DNA from: Paraburkholderia tropica
Lineage (GTDB): Bacteria; Pseudomonadota; Gammaproteobacteria; Burkholderiales; Burkholderiaceae
Direction: 5' to 3'
Length of the DNA stretch: 64,000 nucleotides
NCBI RefSeq assembly: GCF_914484835.1
Contig: NZ_CAJZAR010000079.1
Location: 1-64,000 of the forward strand
In this document: positions 25,065 through 33,161 of the stretch, one piece after another
How the letters are laid out: every line of letters begins with the position of its first letter
Position numbering within the stretch: the first letter of the stretch is position 1
The notes under the pieces: model-generated
What the model was told of the DNA's origin: nothing
Seen by the model: only the letters and a program-made list of their open reading frames with translations
The model's database searches: none
Position numbers and translations under genes: made by a program

Positions 25065-26795
25065 ATGATGAAGAGACGCTCGGCTGCGGCAAGCCGGCTG
25101 GCGACCTGCTCGATGGGCATCGCGGCGGCGATGGCCCTGACTGCGGGCGCGGTGGATGCCGCCTCGGACTATCCGCCCGTGACTTATGACCGGCTGACCC
25201 AGGCGCAGAGCGATCCGGGCTGGCTCACCTACTACCGCACCTACAGCGGCCAGTCGCATTCGCCGCTCAAGCAGATCGACGCCTCGAACGTCGGCCAGCT
25301 CAAACAGGCCTGGAGCTATCAGTTCCCCGCCGAACTGAAGCAGGGTTTCGAGGCCACGCCGATCGTCAACGGCAATTATCTTTTCGTCAGCACACCGAAG
25401 GACAACGTCTATGCGTTCGATGCGAAGACGGGCACGCAGCTCTGGAAATACGAGCCGAAGCTCGGTGCGGAGTCGTTCAAGACGGCGTGCTGCGATGTGG
25501 TCAATCGCGGCGTCGCGCTGTATGGCAAGAACGTTTACGTGGCGATGCTGAACGGCGAAATCGCCGCGCTCGACGCGCAGACCGGCAGCGTCGTGTGGAA
25601 GAAGCAGATGTTCGAGCCGGGCCTCGGCTACGCGTTCTCGCTCGCGCCGCTCGCACTCGACGGCTCGATCGTGGTCGGCACCTCGGGCGGCGAATACGGC
25701 ATTCGCGGCTATATCGCGGCGCTCAGTCCCGACGACGGCTCGATCGTCTGGAAGCGCTACACCGTGCCCGGCTCCGGCGAGAAAGGCGCCGACACCTGGC
25801 CCGACGGCATGCAGGCGCATGGCGGCGGCGCGGCCTGGCTGACCGGCACCTACGACGCCGCCAGCAAGACGCTCTACTGGGGCGTGGGCAATCCCGGCCC
25901 GTGGCTCGCGGCGCTGCGTCCCGGCGACAACCTCTACTCCGACTCGCTGCTCGCGCTCGACCCGAAGAACGGCAAGCTCAAGTGGCACTACCAGTACACG
26001 AGCAACGACACCTGGGACTACGACGGCGTGAATACGCCGGTGCTCGCCAACATCCAGTACAAGGGCAAGGACTACGACGCCATCATCCACGCCGACCGCA
26101 ACGGCTTTTTCCACGCGATCGACCGCAAGACCGGCAAGCTGATCTACGCCGAGCCGTTCGTGAAGGCGACCTCGGTGACGGGCTATACGGCCGATGGCAA
26201 GCCCGTGCAGGACGCGTCGAAGTATCCGAAGGCCGGCACCACGATCGACACCTGCCCGAGCTTCCTCGGCGGCAAGAACTGGTGGTCGGTGTCCTACGAC
26301 CCCGAACGGCATATCGCCGTGGTGCCGTCGCTGCACGCGTGCATGAGCCTTTCGGGCAAGTCGGTCAGCTATATGGAGGGGCTGCCCTATCTCGGCGAAG
26401 GCTTCGAGATCAAGCCGGAGCCGGGCAGCGAAGGCTATGGCGAGTTGCAGGCCATCGACGTGAATACCGGCAAGAAGATCTGGGGCCACTGGAGCAAGAT
26501 GCCCTGGAACGGCGGCGTGGCGACCACGGCGAGCGGCCTCGCGTTCAGCGGCTCGCTCGACGGCCACCTCTACGCGTTCGATATCGCCACGGGCAAGGTG
26601 CTGTGGGAAAGCCCGCAACTCGCGAGCGGCATCATCGCGCAGCCGTCCGTGTTCGAAGTCGACGGCAAGGAATACGTCGCGGTGCTCGCCGGCTACGGCG
26701 GCGCGAATCCGATCTGGGGCGGCCCGATGGCCGACATCGCGAAGGACGTTCCGCGCGGCGGCACGCTCTACGTGTTCGCACTCGATCGCGGCTAA
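25065..26795 (+). CDS. PQQ-dependent alcohol dehydrogenase with lanthanide-type active site (ExaF/PedH/XoxF-like)
   Basis: A periplasmic eight-bladed quinoprotein of 576 aa with a signal peptide to about residue 33. The vicinal disulfide is Cys142-Cys143 (TACCDVVNRG). Metal/PQQ residues are Glu210 (GGEYGIRG), Asn276 (GVGNPGPW) and catalytic Asp318 in WDYDGVN. Asp320, two residues on, is the extra ligand found in lanthanide-dependent enzymes; calcium enzymes have Ala, Ser or Thr there. Repeated W-motifs such as ALDPKNGKLKWHYQ are present. Ethanol-type rather than methanol-specific substrate is likely. The start ATGATG follows TGGAGACG. First gene of an operon with the binding-domain/cytochrome fusion and a HiPIP. 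Confidence 0.94.
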   Translation: MMKRRSAAASRLATCSMGIAAAMALTAGAVDAASDYPPVTYDRLTQAQSDPGWLTYYRTYSGQSHSPLKQIDASNVGQLKQAWSYQFPAELKQGFEATPIVNGNYLFVSTPKDNVYAFDAKTGTQLWKYEPKLGAESFKTACCDVVNRGVALYGKNVYVAMLNGEIAALDAQTGSVVWKKQMFEPGLGYAFSLAPLALDGSIVVGTSGGEYGIRGYIAALSPDDGSIVWKRYTVPGSGEKGADTWPDGMQAHGGGAAWLTGTYDAASKTLYWGVGNPGPWLAALRPGDNLYSDSLLALDPKNGKLKWHYQYTSNDTWDYDGVNTPVLANIQYKGKDYDAIIHADRNGFFHAIDRKTGKLIYAEPFVKATSVTGYTADGKPVQDASKYPKAGTTIDTCPSFLGGKNWWSVSYDPERHIAVVPSLHACMSLSGKSVSYMEGLPYLGEGFEIKPEPGSEGYGELQAIDVNTGKKIWGHWSKMPWNGGVATTASGLAFSGSLDGHLYAFDIATGKVLWESPQLASGIIAQPSVFEVDGKEYVAVLAGYGGANPIWGGPMADIAKDVPRGGTLYVFALDRG

Positions 26796-26874
26796 ACCCG
26801 GCCTGACCGCGCCGCGCGCACACCGACGTTCGACGTCGCGCGCGGCGCTCCCGCCTTCTCTGGAACGCACGACC

Positions 26875-28125
26875 ATGACTACCCGACCCCCCCCCCTCGC
26901 CCACGCGACGACGCTGGCCCTGCTCGCGGCGCTCGCCGCGGGCGCGCAAACTTCGGCGCGCGCCGCGCAGCCGGTGCGCGTCTGCACGCTGCCAGGTAGC
27001 CCCTCGGCGGCGCTCGACCAGGCGGTCGCGCGCGCCGTGCTCAAGACCGCCGGTGTCGACGCGACCTTCGTCGCGCGCGGCATCGACGACGACGGCGGCG
27101 ACGACGGCATCTCCGCCCACGAACTGTCCGCCGCGCTCGGACGCGACTGCGACGTGGTCGCGGGCTTCCCGCGCTCCAGCATCGCCGACGCCTCGGGCAC
27201 GCAGATGGTCTTTTCGCAGGGTTATCTGCGATCGGGCTACGTGAGCGTCACGCTGCGCCACGCTCACGCGGCCCCGGCCGCCGACGGCAAGGAAACCATC
27301 GCGGCCACGTATTCGAGCCCTTCACAGTTGATCGCCGTGCAGCAGAAGAACGCGCGCTTCGATCTGGAAAACACCTCGGCGCTGACCGTCGAGGCGCTGG
27401 CGAAAGGACGCGCGCAGCGCGCCATCGTCTGGTATCCAGCCGTGGTTGCCTATCAGCGCGCGCATCCGGGCGCGCGCTTCGATGTCGCCGCCGCGCCCTC
27501 GCCGTATGCCGACTGGAACCTCGTGTTCGCCGCCGGTGCCGCGATGCGTCCGTTGCAGACGCGCATCGACGCCGCGCTCGCGCAGTTGCAGGGCGACGGC
27601 CGTCTCGCGGCCATCACGCGCGGCTGGACGCTGCCGCCCGACGCGATGGCCTCCTCCGCGCGATCGCCTGCGCCCGCTCGGGCTACGCTGCGCACGGCGA
27701 CGGCGGCCTGGCCCGTCATGCGCGCCGCGCGCGGCGGCATGGCGCCGATGATCGTCAAGGTCTCGGCGAGCACGGGCGGCGCCGCGCCGTCGTTCGACCA
27801 GGAGCAGGTCGCGCACGGCCAGCATCTCTACGCCGATTCCTGCGCGAAGTGCCACGGCGCGCAACTCGAAGGCATCAACGCGCCCGCCTTGAGCGGCCCC
27901 GCGTTCGCGCCGGCGGCGAACTCGCATCTGACGATCGGCGGCATTTATCAGTACATGTCGACCAATATGCCCGCCGACCGCCCCGGCAAGATGAGCGATC
28001 AGGATTACGCCGATCTGATGGCCTTCCTGCTCTACACGAACGGCTATGACGCGAGCAGCGCGAAGCTCACGTCCGACGCCGCGCTCGGCTCGACCACGCC
28101 GCTCAACGCGGGCCCGCGCCACTGA
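26875..28125 (+). CDS. XoxJ-like periplasmic binding domain fused to cytochrome c
   Basis: A 416-aa exported protein with a signal peptide to about 31. Residues about 33-255 resemble the substrate-binding fold associated with quinoprotein dehydrogenases (MoxJ/XoxJ): RVCTLPGSPSAALDQAV, GRDCDVVAGFPRS, RAIVWYPAVVAYQRAHPG. After an Ala/Pro-rich linker, residues about 305-395 form a class I cytochrome c with CAKCH at 323-327 and a candidate axial Met near MSTNMPADRPGKMSDQDY. In methylotrophs these functions are separate proteins (XoxJ and XoxG). It lies 79 bp after the dehydrogenase and is its probable electron acceptor and activation partner. Confidence 0.85.
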   Translation: MTTRPPPLAHATTLALLAALAAGAQTSARAAQPVRVCTLPGSPSAALDQAVARAVLKTAGVDATFVARGIDDDGGDDGISAHELSAALGRDCDVVAGFPRSSIADASGTQMVFSQGYLRSGYVSVTLRHAHAAPAADGKETIAATYSSPSQLIAVQQKNARFDLENTSALTVEALAKGRAQRAIVWYPAVVAYQRAHPGARFDVAAAPSPYADWNLVFAAGAAMRPLQTRIDAALAQLQGDGRLAAITRGWTLPPDAMASSARSPAPARATLRTATAAWPVMRAARGGMAPMIVKVSASTGGAAPSFDQEQVAHGQHLYADSCAKCHGAQLEGINAPALSGPAFAPAANSHLTIGGIYQYMSTNMPADRPGKMSDQDYADLMAFLLYTNGYDASSAKLTSDAALGSTTPLNAGPRH

Positions 28126-28184
28126 CGCCCTTATTCGCCCACGATCAACCCACGATACGCCCCACGTCTTTTCAGGATCACGCT

Positions 28185-28499
28185 ATGCCCAACCCTCATC
28201 GCCGGATTTTTCTGCTTCAGGCCGCGGGCCTGTGCGCCGCGCTCGCCACCGGCGCGCCCGCGTTCGCCGCGCCTGCCCTCGTCGACGAAAACGACAGCGC
28301 CGCGAAAACGCTCGGCTACCGCAGCAAGGCCGCGAGCGTCGATGCCGCGAAATTCCCGAAGTTTCAGGCCGGTCAGCGCTGCGCGAACTGCCGCTTCTAT
28401 ACGGGCGCGGCCGCCGACGCCGCCGGACCGTGCCCGATGTTCCCCGGCAAGTCGGTTGCCGCCGATGCCTGGTGCAACGTCTACGCGCAGCGCACGTGA
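28185..28499 (+). CDS. High-potential iron-sulfur protein (HiPIP)
   Basis: A 104-aa protein with a Tat signal (RRIFLLQ near residue 6) ending around residue 29. The four cluster cysteines are 66, 69, 83 and 97 in the order CANCRFYTG, GPCPMFPG, AWCNVY, the usual HiPIP spacing. HiPIPs carry electrons in the periplasm at high potential. It is 59 bp after the cytochrome fusion and followed by a strong terminator, so it ends the dehydrogenase operon and probably passes electrons onward to the respiratory chain. Confidence 0.92.
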   Translation: MPNPHRRIFLLQAAGLCAALATGAPAFAAPALVDENDSAAKTLGYRSKAASVDAAKFPKFQAGQRCANCRFYTGAAADAAGPCPMFPGKSVAADAWCNVYAQRT

Positions 28500-28527
28500 A
28501 GGTCTCTCCAATGCCCGCGTGACGCAT

Positions 28528-28565
28528 AAAAAAGGCGCGGCCGCTCATGCGGTCGCGCCTTTTTT
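28528..28565. terminator. Bidirectional-looking terminator after the HiPIP gene
   Basis: A long hairpin: A6 then GGCGCGGCCGC, loop TCAT, GCGGTCGCGCC then T6, with a single G-T wobble in the stem. It begins 29 bp after the HiPIP stop and closes the dehydrogenase operon. Confidence 0.93.
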
Positions 28566-28944
28566 ATTACGCATTCTGAATTTCAGTTTCGCAGATTCGC
28601 CCCGGCTGGCACCGTGTTTTCCCGCGAACACACCATCAGGATGACTGATTAATGCCCGCGTGCACCGCCACGATGCCGCCATGACGCACCGCCGCGATCG
28701 GCCTCCAAAGCCGGATCGACACACTCCCCGACCCATTCATCAGACCCGATACGCAGCGTGCTCACGCGCGTCGGTGTACCAATACCCCGACACCCCTGCA
28801 CGTTTCCCGGCAAGATTTCGATTTTAGCAATAAAATGTACCAAGTAGTTAATCTAGAAGTCGGTGCGACGCTTTGTCCCTCAATGACGTCGGACCTTGCG
28901 AAGCCTGGCGCGGATGAACTTGAGCGTCACAACGAGAAAGAGCG
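28566..28944. other. Region upstream of glucose dehydrogenase
   Basis: About 380 bp without a supported gene. The last 150 bp is relatively AT-rich (near 28820-28860) and should carry the gcd promoter. I saw no sigma-54 promoter and no TGT-N11-ACA dyad here, so gcd appears outside the local sigma-54 regulon. Confidence 0.4.
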
Positions 28945-31377
28945 ATGTCGAAGCAACCTTCAGATTCAGATAAACAAAAGATGTGCAAAGCGGTGCGCGT
29001 GGGCTTGACCCTCGCGGGCCTCGTCGGGCTGGTGCTCGGCCTGTATTTCACGATCGGCGGCGGCATGCTGATCGCGCGCGGCGGCAGCTGGTATTACCTG
29101 CTCGCCGGCCTCGCGCTCTGCGCAACGGGCGTCCAGCTCGCGCGCCGCCGCGCCAGCGCGTTCCCGATTTACCTCGTCATGCTGATCGCCACCGTGCTGT
29201 GGGCGCTGTGGGAAGTCGGCTTCGACTTCTGGCCGCTCAACACGCGCGTCTTCATGTTCTCGATGATCGGCATGCTGCTCGCGCCGATCTGGCCGGTGCT
29301 GCGCAAGGGCGAAGGCAAGTCGCCGGCGCGCGGCGCGGCCTGGGGCATCGCCGCCCTGCTGCTCGTCGTGAACGGCGGCTTCGTCTGGGGCATGTTCGTG
29401 CCGCACGGCAAGTTCGGCGTGGAAACCGCGCCGGTCGCGGGCACCGCGGGCAAGGGCGACTGGACCGCGTACGGCCACTCGGACGGCGGCGACCGCTTTG
29501 CGGGCTACACGCAGATCACGCGCGACAACGTCAAGGACCTCCAGGTCGCGTGGACCTTCCACACCGGCGACACGCCGCTCAGCCCGGACGGCGGCGGCTC
29601 GGAAGACCAGGAAACGCCGCTGCAGGTCGGCAAGACGCTGTTCCTGTGCTCGCCGCATAACACGGTGATCGCGGTGAACGCCGCCAACGGCACCGAAAAG
29701 TGGCGCCATGAATTCCCGACCAAGACCACGGTCTGGGTGCGCTGCCGCGGTCTCGCGTATTTCGACGCGAGCCTGCCGCTGGTGCAGCCGACGGTCGCCG
29801 GCTCGACGCCGGTCACGCCGATCGCCGCTTCGGGCGATCCGGCCGTGTGCCGCCGCCGCATCTATATGAACACGATCGACGCCAAGCTCGTCGCGCTCGA
29901 CGCCGACACCGGCAAGCTCTGCGACGACTTCGGCGATCACGGCATCATCGACCTGAAGGCGGGTCTGGGCAAGGCCAAGAGCCCGCTGTACCAGCTCACC
30001 TCGGCGCCGACCGTCGCGGGTACGACCGTGGTCGTGGGCGGCCGCGTGGCCGACAACGTCTCGCTCGACATGCCGGGCGGCGTGATCCGCGGCTTCGACG
30101 TGATGACGGGCAAGATGAAGTGGGCGTTCGATCCGGGCCAGCCGGAAGACCACGCCGCACCGGCCACGGGCAAGACCTTCACGCGTTCGACGCCGAACGT
30201 GTGGGCGCCGATGACCTACGACGCGACGTCGAACACCGTCTACATGCCGGTCGGCAACGCGGCAATTGACCTGTGGGGCGTCAAGCGCACCGCGCTCGAC
30301 GAGAAGTACGGCGGCTCGATCCTCGCGCTCGACGCCAGCACCGGCGCAGAAAAGTGGCACTTCCAGACCGTCCACCACGACCTCTGGGACTACGACGTGC
30401 CGATGCAGCCGACGCTGATCGACTTCCCGATGGAAGACGGCAAGAAGGTGCCGGCGCTGATCGTCGGCACCAAGATGGGCCAGCTGTTCGTGCTCGACCG
30501 CGCGACCGGCAAGCCGCTGACGAAGGTCGTCGAGCATCCGGTCAAGCCGGCGACGATCCCGAACGAGCCGTACTCGAAGACGCAGCCGCTCTCCGTGGGC
30601 ATGCCGCAGATCGGCGCCGAAGTGCTCAAGGACGCCGACATGTGGGGCGTCACGCCGATCGACCAGCTGATGTGCCGTATCACGTTCCGCGGCATGCGCT
30701 ACGACGGCCTGTTCACCGCGCCGGACACCGACTACGCGCTCAGCTTCCCGGGCTCGCTCGGCGGCATGAACTGGGGCGGTCTGTCGTATGACCCGAACGC
30801 CGGCATGATCTACGTGAACGACATGCGCCTTGGCCTCTGGGTGCATCTCGTGAAGGAAAAGCAGCGCGGCGGCCCCTCGGACGGTAACGAAGCCGTCAAC
30901 GCGGGCATGGGCGCGGTGCCGCTCGGCGGCACGCCGTACTCGGTCACCAAGGACCGCTTCTTCTCGCCGCTGGGCATTCCGTGCCAGAAGCCGCCGTTCG
31001 GCAGCCTCACGGCCGTCGACCTGAAGACGCGCAGCGTCGCATGGCAAGTGCCGCTCGGCACGGTCAAGGACACGCGTCTGTATGGCGTGCAGATGCACAT
31101 GCCCACGCCGATCGGCATGCCGACCATCGGCGGTTCGCTGACGACGGGCGGCGGTCTGGTGTTCTTCGCGGCGACGCAGGACTACTACCTGCGCGCGTTC
31201 GACAGCTCGACCGGCAAGGAAGTCTGGAAGGCGCGTCTGCCGGTGGGCAGCCAGGGCACGCCGATGAGCTACACGATCGACGGCAAGCAGTACATCGTGA
31301 TCTCGGCGGGCGGCGCGCGTCAGTCGCCGGATCGCGGCGATTATGTGATCGCCTACGCACTGCCGGACAGCCACTAA
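28945..31377 (+). CDS. gcd: Membrane-bound PQQ glucose dehydrogenase
   Basis: An 810-aa quinoprotein. The first 150 residues contain about five hydrophobic helices (LTLAGLVGLVLGLYFTIGGG onward) that anchor it and pass electrons to ubiquinone. The rest is the periplasmic PQQ propeller with DWTAYGHSDGGDRFAGYTQI, TTVWVRCRGLAYFDA, HHDLWDYDVPMQPTLIDFP, SFPGSLGGMNWGG and QGTPMSYTIDGKQYIVISAGG. It oxidises glucose to gluconolactone in the periplasm. It needs PQQ, so it shares the cofactor with the adjacent cluster although it is separated by a terminator. Confidence 0.97.
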   Translation: MSKQPSDSDKQKMCKAVRVGLTLAGLVGLVLGLYFTIGGGMLIARGGSWYYLLAGLALCATGVQLARRRASAFPIYLVMLIATVLWALWEVGFDFWPLNTRVFMFSMIGMLLAPIWPVLRKGEGKSPARGAAWGIAALLLVVNGGFVWGMFVPHGKFGVETAPVAGTAGKGDWTAYGHSDGGDRFAGYTQITRDNVKDLQVAWTFHTGDTPLSPDGGGSEDQETPLQVGKTLFLCSPHNTVIAVNAANGTEKWRHEFPTKTTVWVRCRGLAYFDASLPLVQPTVAGSTPVTPIAASGDPAVCRRRIYMNTIDAKLVALDADTGKLCDDFGDHGIIDLKAGLGKAKSPLYQLTSAPTVAGTTVVVGGRVADNVSLDMPGGVIRGFDVMTGKMKWAFDPGQPEDHAAPATGKTFTRSTPNVWAPMTYDATSNTVYMPVGNAAIDLWGVKRTALDEKYGGSILALDASTGAEKWHFQTVHHDLWDYDVPMQPTLIDFPMEDGKKVPALIVGTKMGQLFVLDRATGKPLTKVVEHPVKPATIPNEPYSKTQPLSVGMPQIGAEVLKDADMWGVTPIDQLMCRITFRGMRYDGLFTAPDTDYALSFPGSLGGMNWGGLSYDPNAGMIYVNDMRLGLWVHLVKEKQRGGPSDGNEAVNAGMGAVPLGGTPYSVTKDRFFSPLGIPCQKPPFGSLTAVDLKTRSVAWQVPLGTVKDTRLYGVQMHMPTPIGMPTIGGSLTTGGGLVFFAATQDYYLRAFDSSTGKEVWKARLPVGSQGTPMSYTIDGKQYIVISAGGARQSPDRGDYVIAYALPDSH

Positions 31378-31400
31378 GCTGAGCCGCGAGCCGGACATCG

Positions 31401-31436
31401 AAGCGGGGCGTCAGTGAGACTTGCCGCCCCGCTTTT
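31401..31436 (+). terminator. Terminator of gcd
   Basis: Stem AAGCGGGGCG/CGCCCCGCTT with a 14-nt loop, followed by TT after the paired T residues. It starts 23 bp after the gcd stop. Confidence 0.8.
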
Positions 31437-31464
31437 AACCACTCGGTTCAAAATGAAATAGCGA

Positions 31465-31494
31465 GCCCCCGCCGTCGACCAGACCGGCGGGGGC
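31465..31494. other. GC-rich hairpin in the porin leader region
   Basis: A perfect 10-bp stem GCCCCCGCCG/CGGCGGGGGC with a 10-nt loop, about 70 bp before the porin start. It has no T-run on the plus strand, so it may be an mRNA-leader structure or a weak minus-strand terminator. Confidence 0.4.
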
Positions 31495-31561
31495 TTGCGC
31501 GTGAAGACACCCTCAAAAACACGACGAAGACAGCGGTATCGCAAACTTCGCGACCATAGTC

Positions 31562-32743
31562 ATGAAAACAGAACACCTTTTCTGGAGCGGCTCGCTCCTG
31601 ATGTGCGCGGCGATGCTGTCGCAAACGGCGCATGCGCAAAGCAGCCTGACGCTGTACGGCAATGTCGACGAAGCCATCTCCTACGCGAACAACCAGGGCG
31701 GTCATTCGAACGTCTATATGCGTAACGGCAACCTCTACGCCTCGAAGTTCGGCTTCAAGGGTTCCGAGGCGCTCAGCTCGACGCTCAATGCGATTTTCGA
31801 CTTGCAGGAAGGCTTCGATCCGGGCACCGGCGCGCAGCAGTCGGCGGGCCTCGCGTTCAACCGCTACGCGTTCGTCGGCCTGCAGGACAGCCATCTCGGC
31901 ACGCTCACGATGGGCCGCCAGTACACGCCGTATTACCTGCTCGCGGGCACGCTCGGCCCGGTCACCTACCTGACCGGCGCGACGGGCGCGCACCCCGGCG
32001 ACATCGACGGCTTCGATACGGACATCCGCGCGAACAGTTCGGTCACCTATACCTCGCCGACCATTGCGGGCGTGCGCGGCAGCGTGCAGTACGGCTTCGG
32101 CGGCCAGCCCGGCAGCATGCAGAGCGGCAACCTGATCAGCGCGGCGCTGCGCTACGACGGCGGCCCGCTGTCGGTCGCGGCCGGTTATCTGCGGATGGAA
32201 AACACGAGCGAATACACGGGCGGTTTCGATACGTCCGCGAGCGCGACGTTCCCGCATTCGGTCGTGAATCAAGGCTACCTCTCGGCGCGCGCGGTGCAGC
32301 ACTTCGCGGCGCTGGCGACGTACACGGTCGGCAACCTGCTGTTCGGCGTGAACTACTCGAACGTGCTCTATCGCCCCGGTTCGCATTCGATGTTCACCGA
32401 CACCGCCGTGTTCAACACCTACGGCGCGCTCGTCAGCTATCGCGTGAGCACGCCGTTCGAAGTGTCGGGCGGCTACAGCTACACGCGCGCGTCGGCGGCG
32501 AACGGCATTCACGACGCGGCGCGCTATCAGCAGATCTCGCTGCGCGAGCTGTATCACCTCTCGAAGCGCACCACGCTCTACACGATCCAGGCGTACCAGC
32601 ACGCCTCGGGCAAGACGCTCGGCGCGAACGGCGCGGGCGACATCATCGACGCGCAGGCGGCAGTCGGCGACTCGCAGAACACGACGCCGTCGTCGACCGG
32701 GAATCAGTTCGTGGCGATGTTCGGCGTGGCGATCGCGTTCTAA
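31562..32743 (+). CDS. Outer-membrane porin (betaproteobacterial general porin)
   Basis: A 393-aa trimeric porin. The signal peptide ends at AHAQS, followed by the typical SLTLYGNVDEAISY. Further marks are ASKFGFKGSEALSSTLNAIFDLQ, NRYAFVGLQDSHLGTLTMGRQYTPYYLL and the terminal phenylalanine in MFGVAIAF needed for outer-membrane insertion. Likely a general channel for small hydrophilic solutes. Monocistronic. Confidence 0.95.
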   Translation: MKTEHLFWSGSLLMCAAMLSQTAHAQSSLTLYGNVDEAISYANNQGGHSNVYMRNGNLYASKFGFKGSEALSSTLNAIFDLQEGFDPGTGAQQSAGLAFNRYAFVGLQDSHLGTLTMGRQYTPYYLLAGTLGPVTYLTGATGAHPGDIDGFDTDIRANSSVTYTSPTIAGVRGSVQYGFGGQPGSMQSGNLISAALRYDGGPLSVAAGYLRMENTSEYTGGFDTSASATFPHSVVNQGYLSARAVQHFAALATYTVGNLLFGVNYSNVLYRPGSHSMFTDTAVFNTYGALVSYRVSTPFEVSGGYSYTRASAANGIHDAARYQQISLRELYHLSKRTTLYTIQAYQHASGKTLGANGAGDIIDAQAAVGDSQNTTPSSTGNQFVAMFGVAIAF

Positions 32744-32777
32744 ACGCCGTCACGCGCAATGCGTGGCGAGCAAGCCG

Positions 32778-33065
32778 TCAGGTCCCGCGGGCCGGACGGC
32801 ATTGCGCGCGGTAATCGATATGCAACTGCTTTTCGGCGGCTTGCAGATCGCTCGGATAAATGGCGTCATCGGAGCCCGGTTCGTAACCCCGGGCCTCCAG
32901 CTCGCCGAGTTCGCGCATCAGTTGCTTATGCGTGACCTTGCCGGCGGCGACCGGCTTGAACGGATAATCCGCGCACTGCTGCGGCGTCAAACGCGGCGCG
33001 GCAAAGGCGGACACACTGCAGCACGTCGCAATCAGCGCGACCAGGATTCGGGAGAGACGTCGCAT
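32778..33065 (-). CDS. Small exported DUF4148 protein
   Basis: A 95-aa protein with a signal peptide ending near AFA. The DUF4148 pattern is present: LTPQQCADYPFKP, VTHKQLMRELGELEARGYEP, IYPSDLQAAEKQL. Such proteins are abundant in Burkholderiaceae; their function is unknown. Two cysteines in the mature part (in QQCADY and AQCRPA) could form a disulfide. It converges with the porin gene. Confidence 0.85.
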   Translation of the reverse strand: MRRLSRILVALIATCCSVSAFAAPRLTPQQCADYPFKPVAAGKVTHKQLMRELGELEARGYEPGSDDAIYPSDLQAAEKQLHIDYRAQCRPARGT

Positions 33066-33161
33066 GGGCTTATCCGCATGAGCATCGCGGCTCCGTGATG
33101 GAATGCACGCAGATTAAGCGATGCGCTCTACCCGAACGCTATCCGCCAGATGTAATTTCTT

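Noticed and set aside
25029..27200. About 720-codon frame antisense to the PQQ dehydrogenase
   Set aside because: Shadow frame that also crosses the gene boundary with the cytochrome fusion.
28649..28843. 64-codon minus-strand frame upstream of gcd
   Set aside because: TTG start, no ribosome site, no recognisable domain and coding bias unlike neighbours.
28966..31398. 810-codon open frame antisense to gcd
   Set aside because: Shadow of a strongly coding GC-rich gene; no signal peptide, domain or ribosome site.
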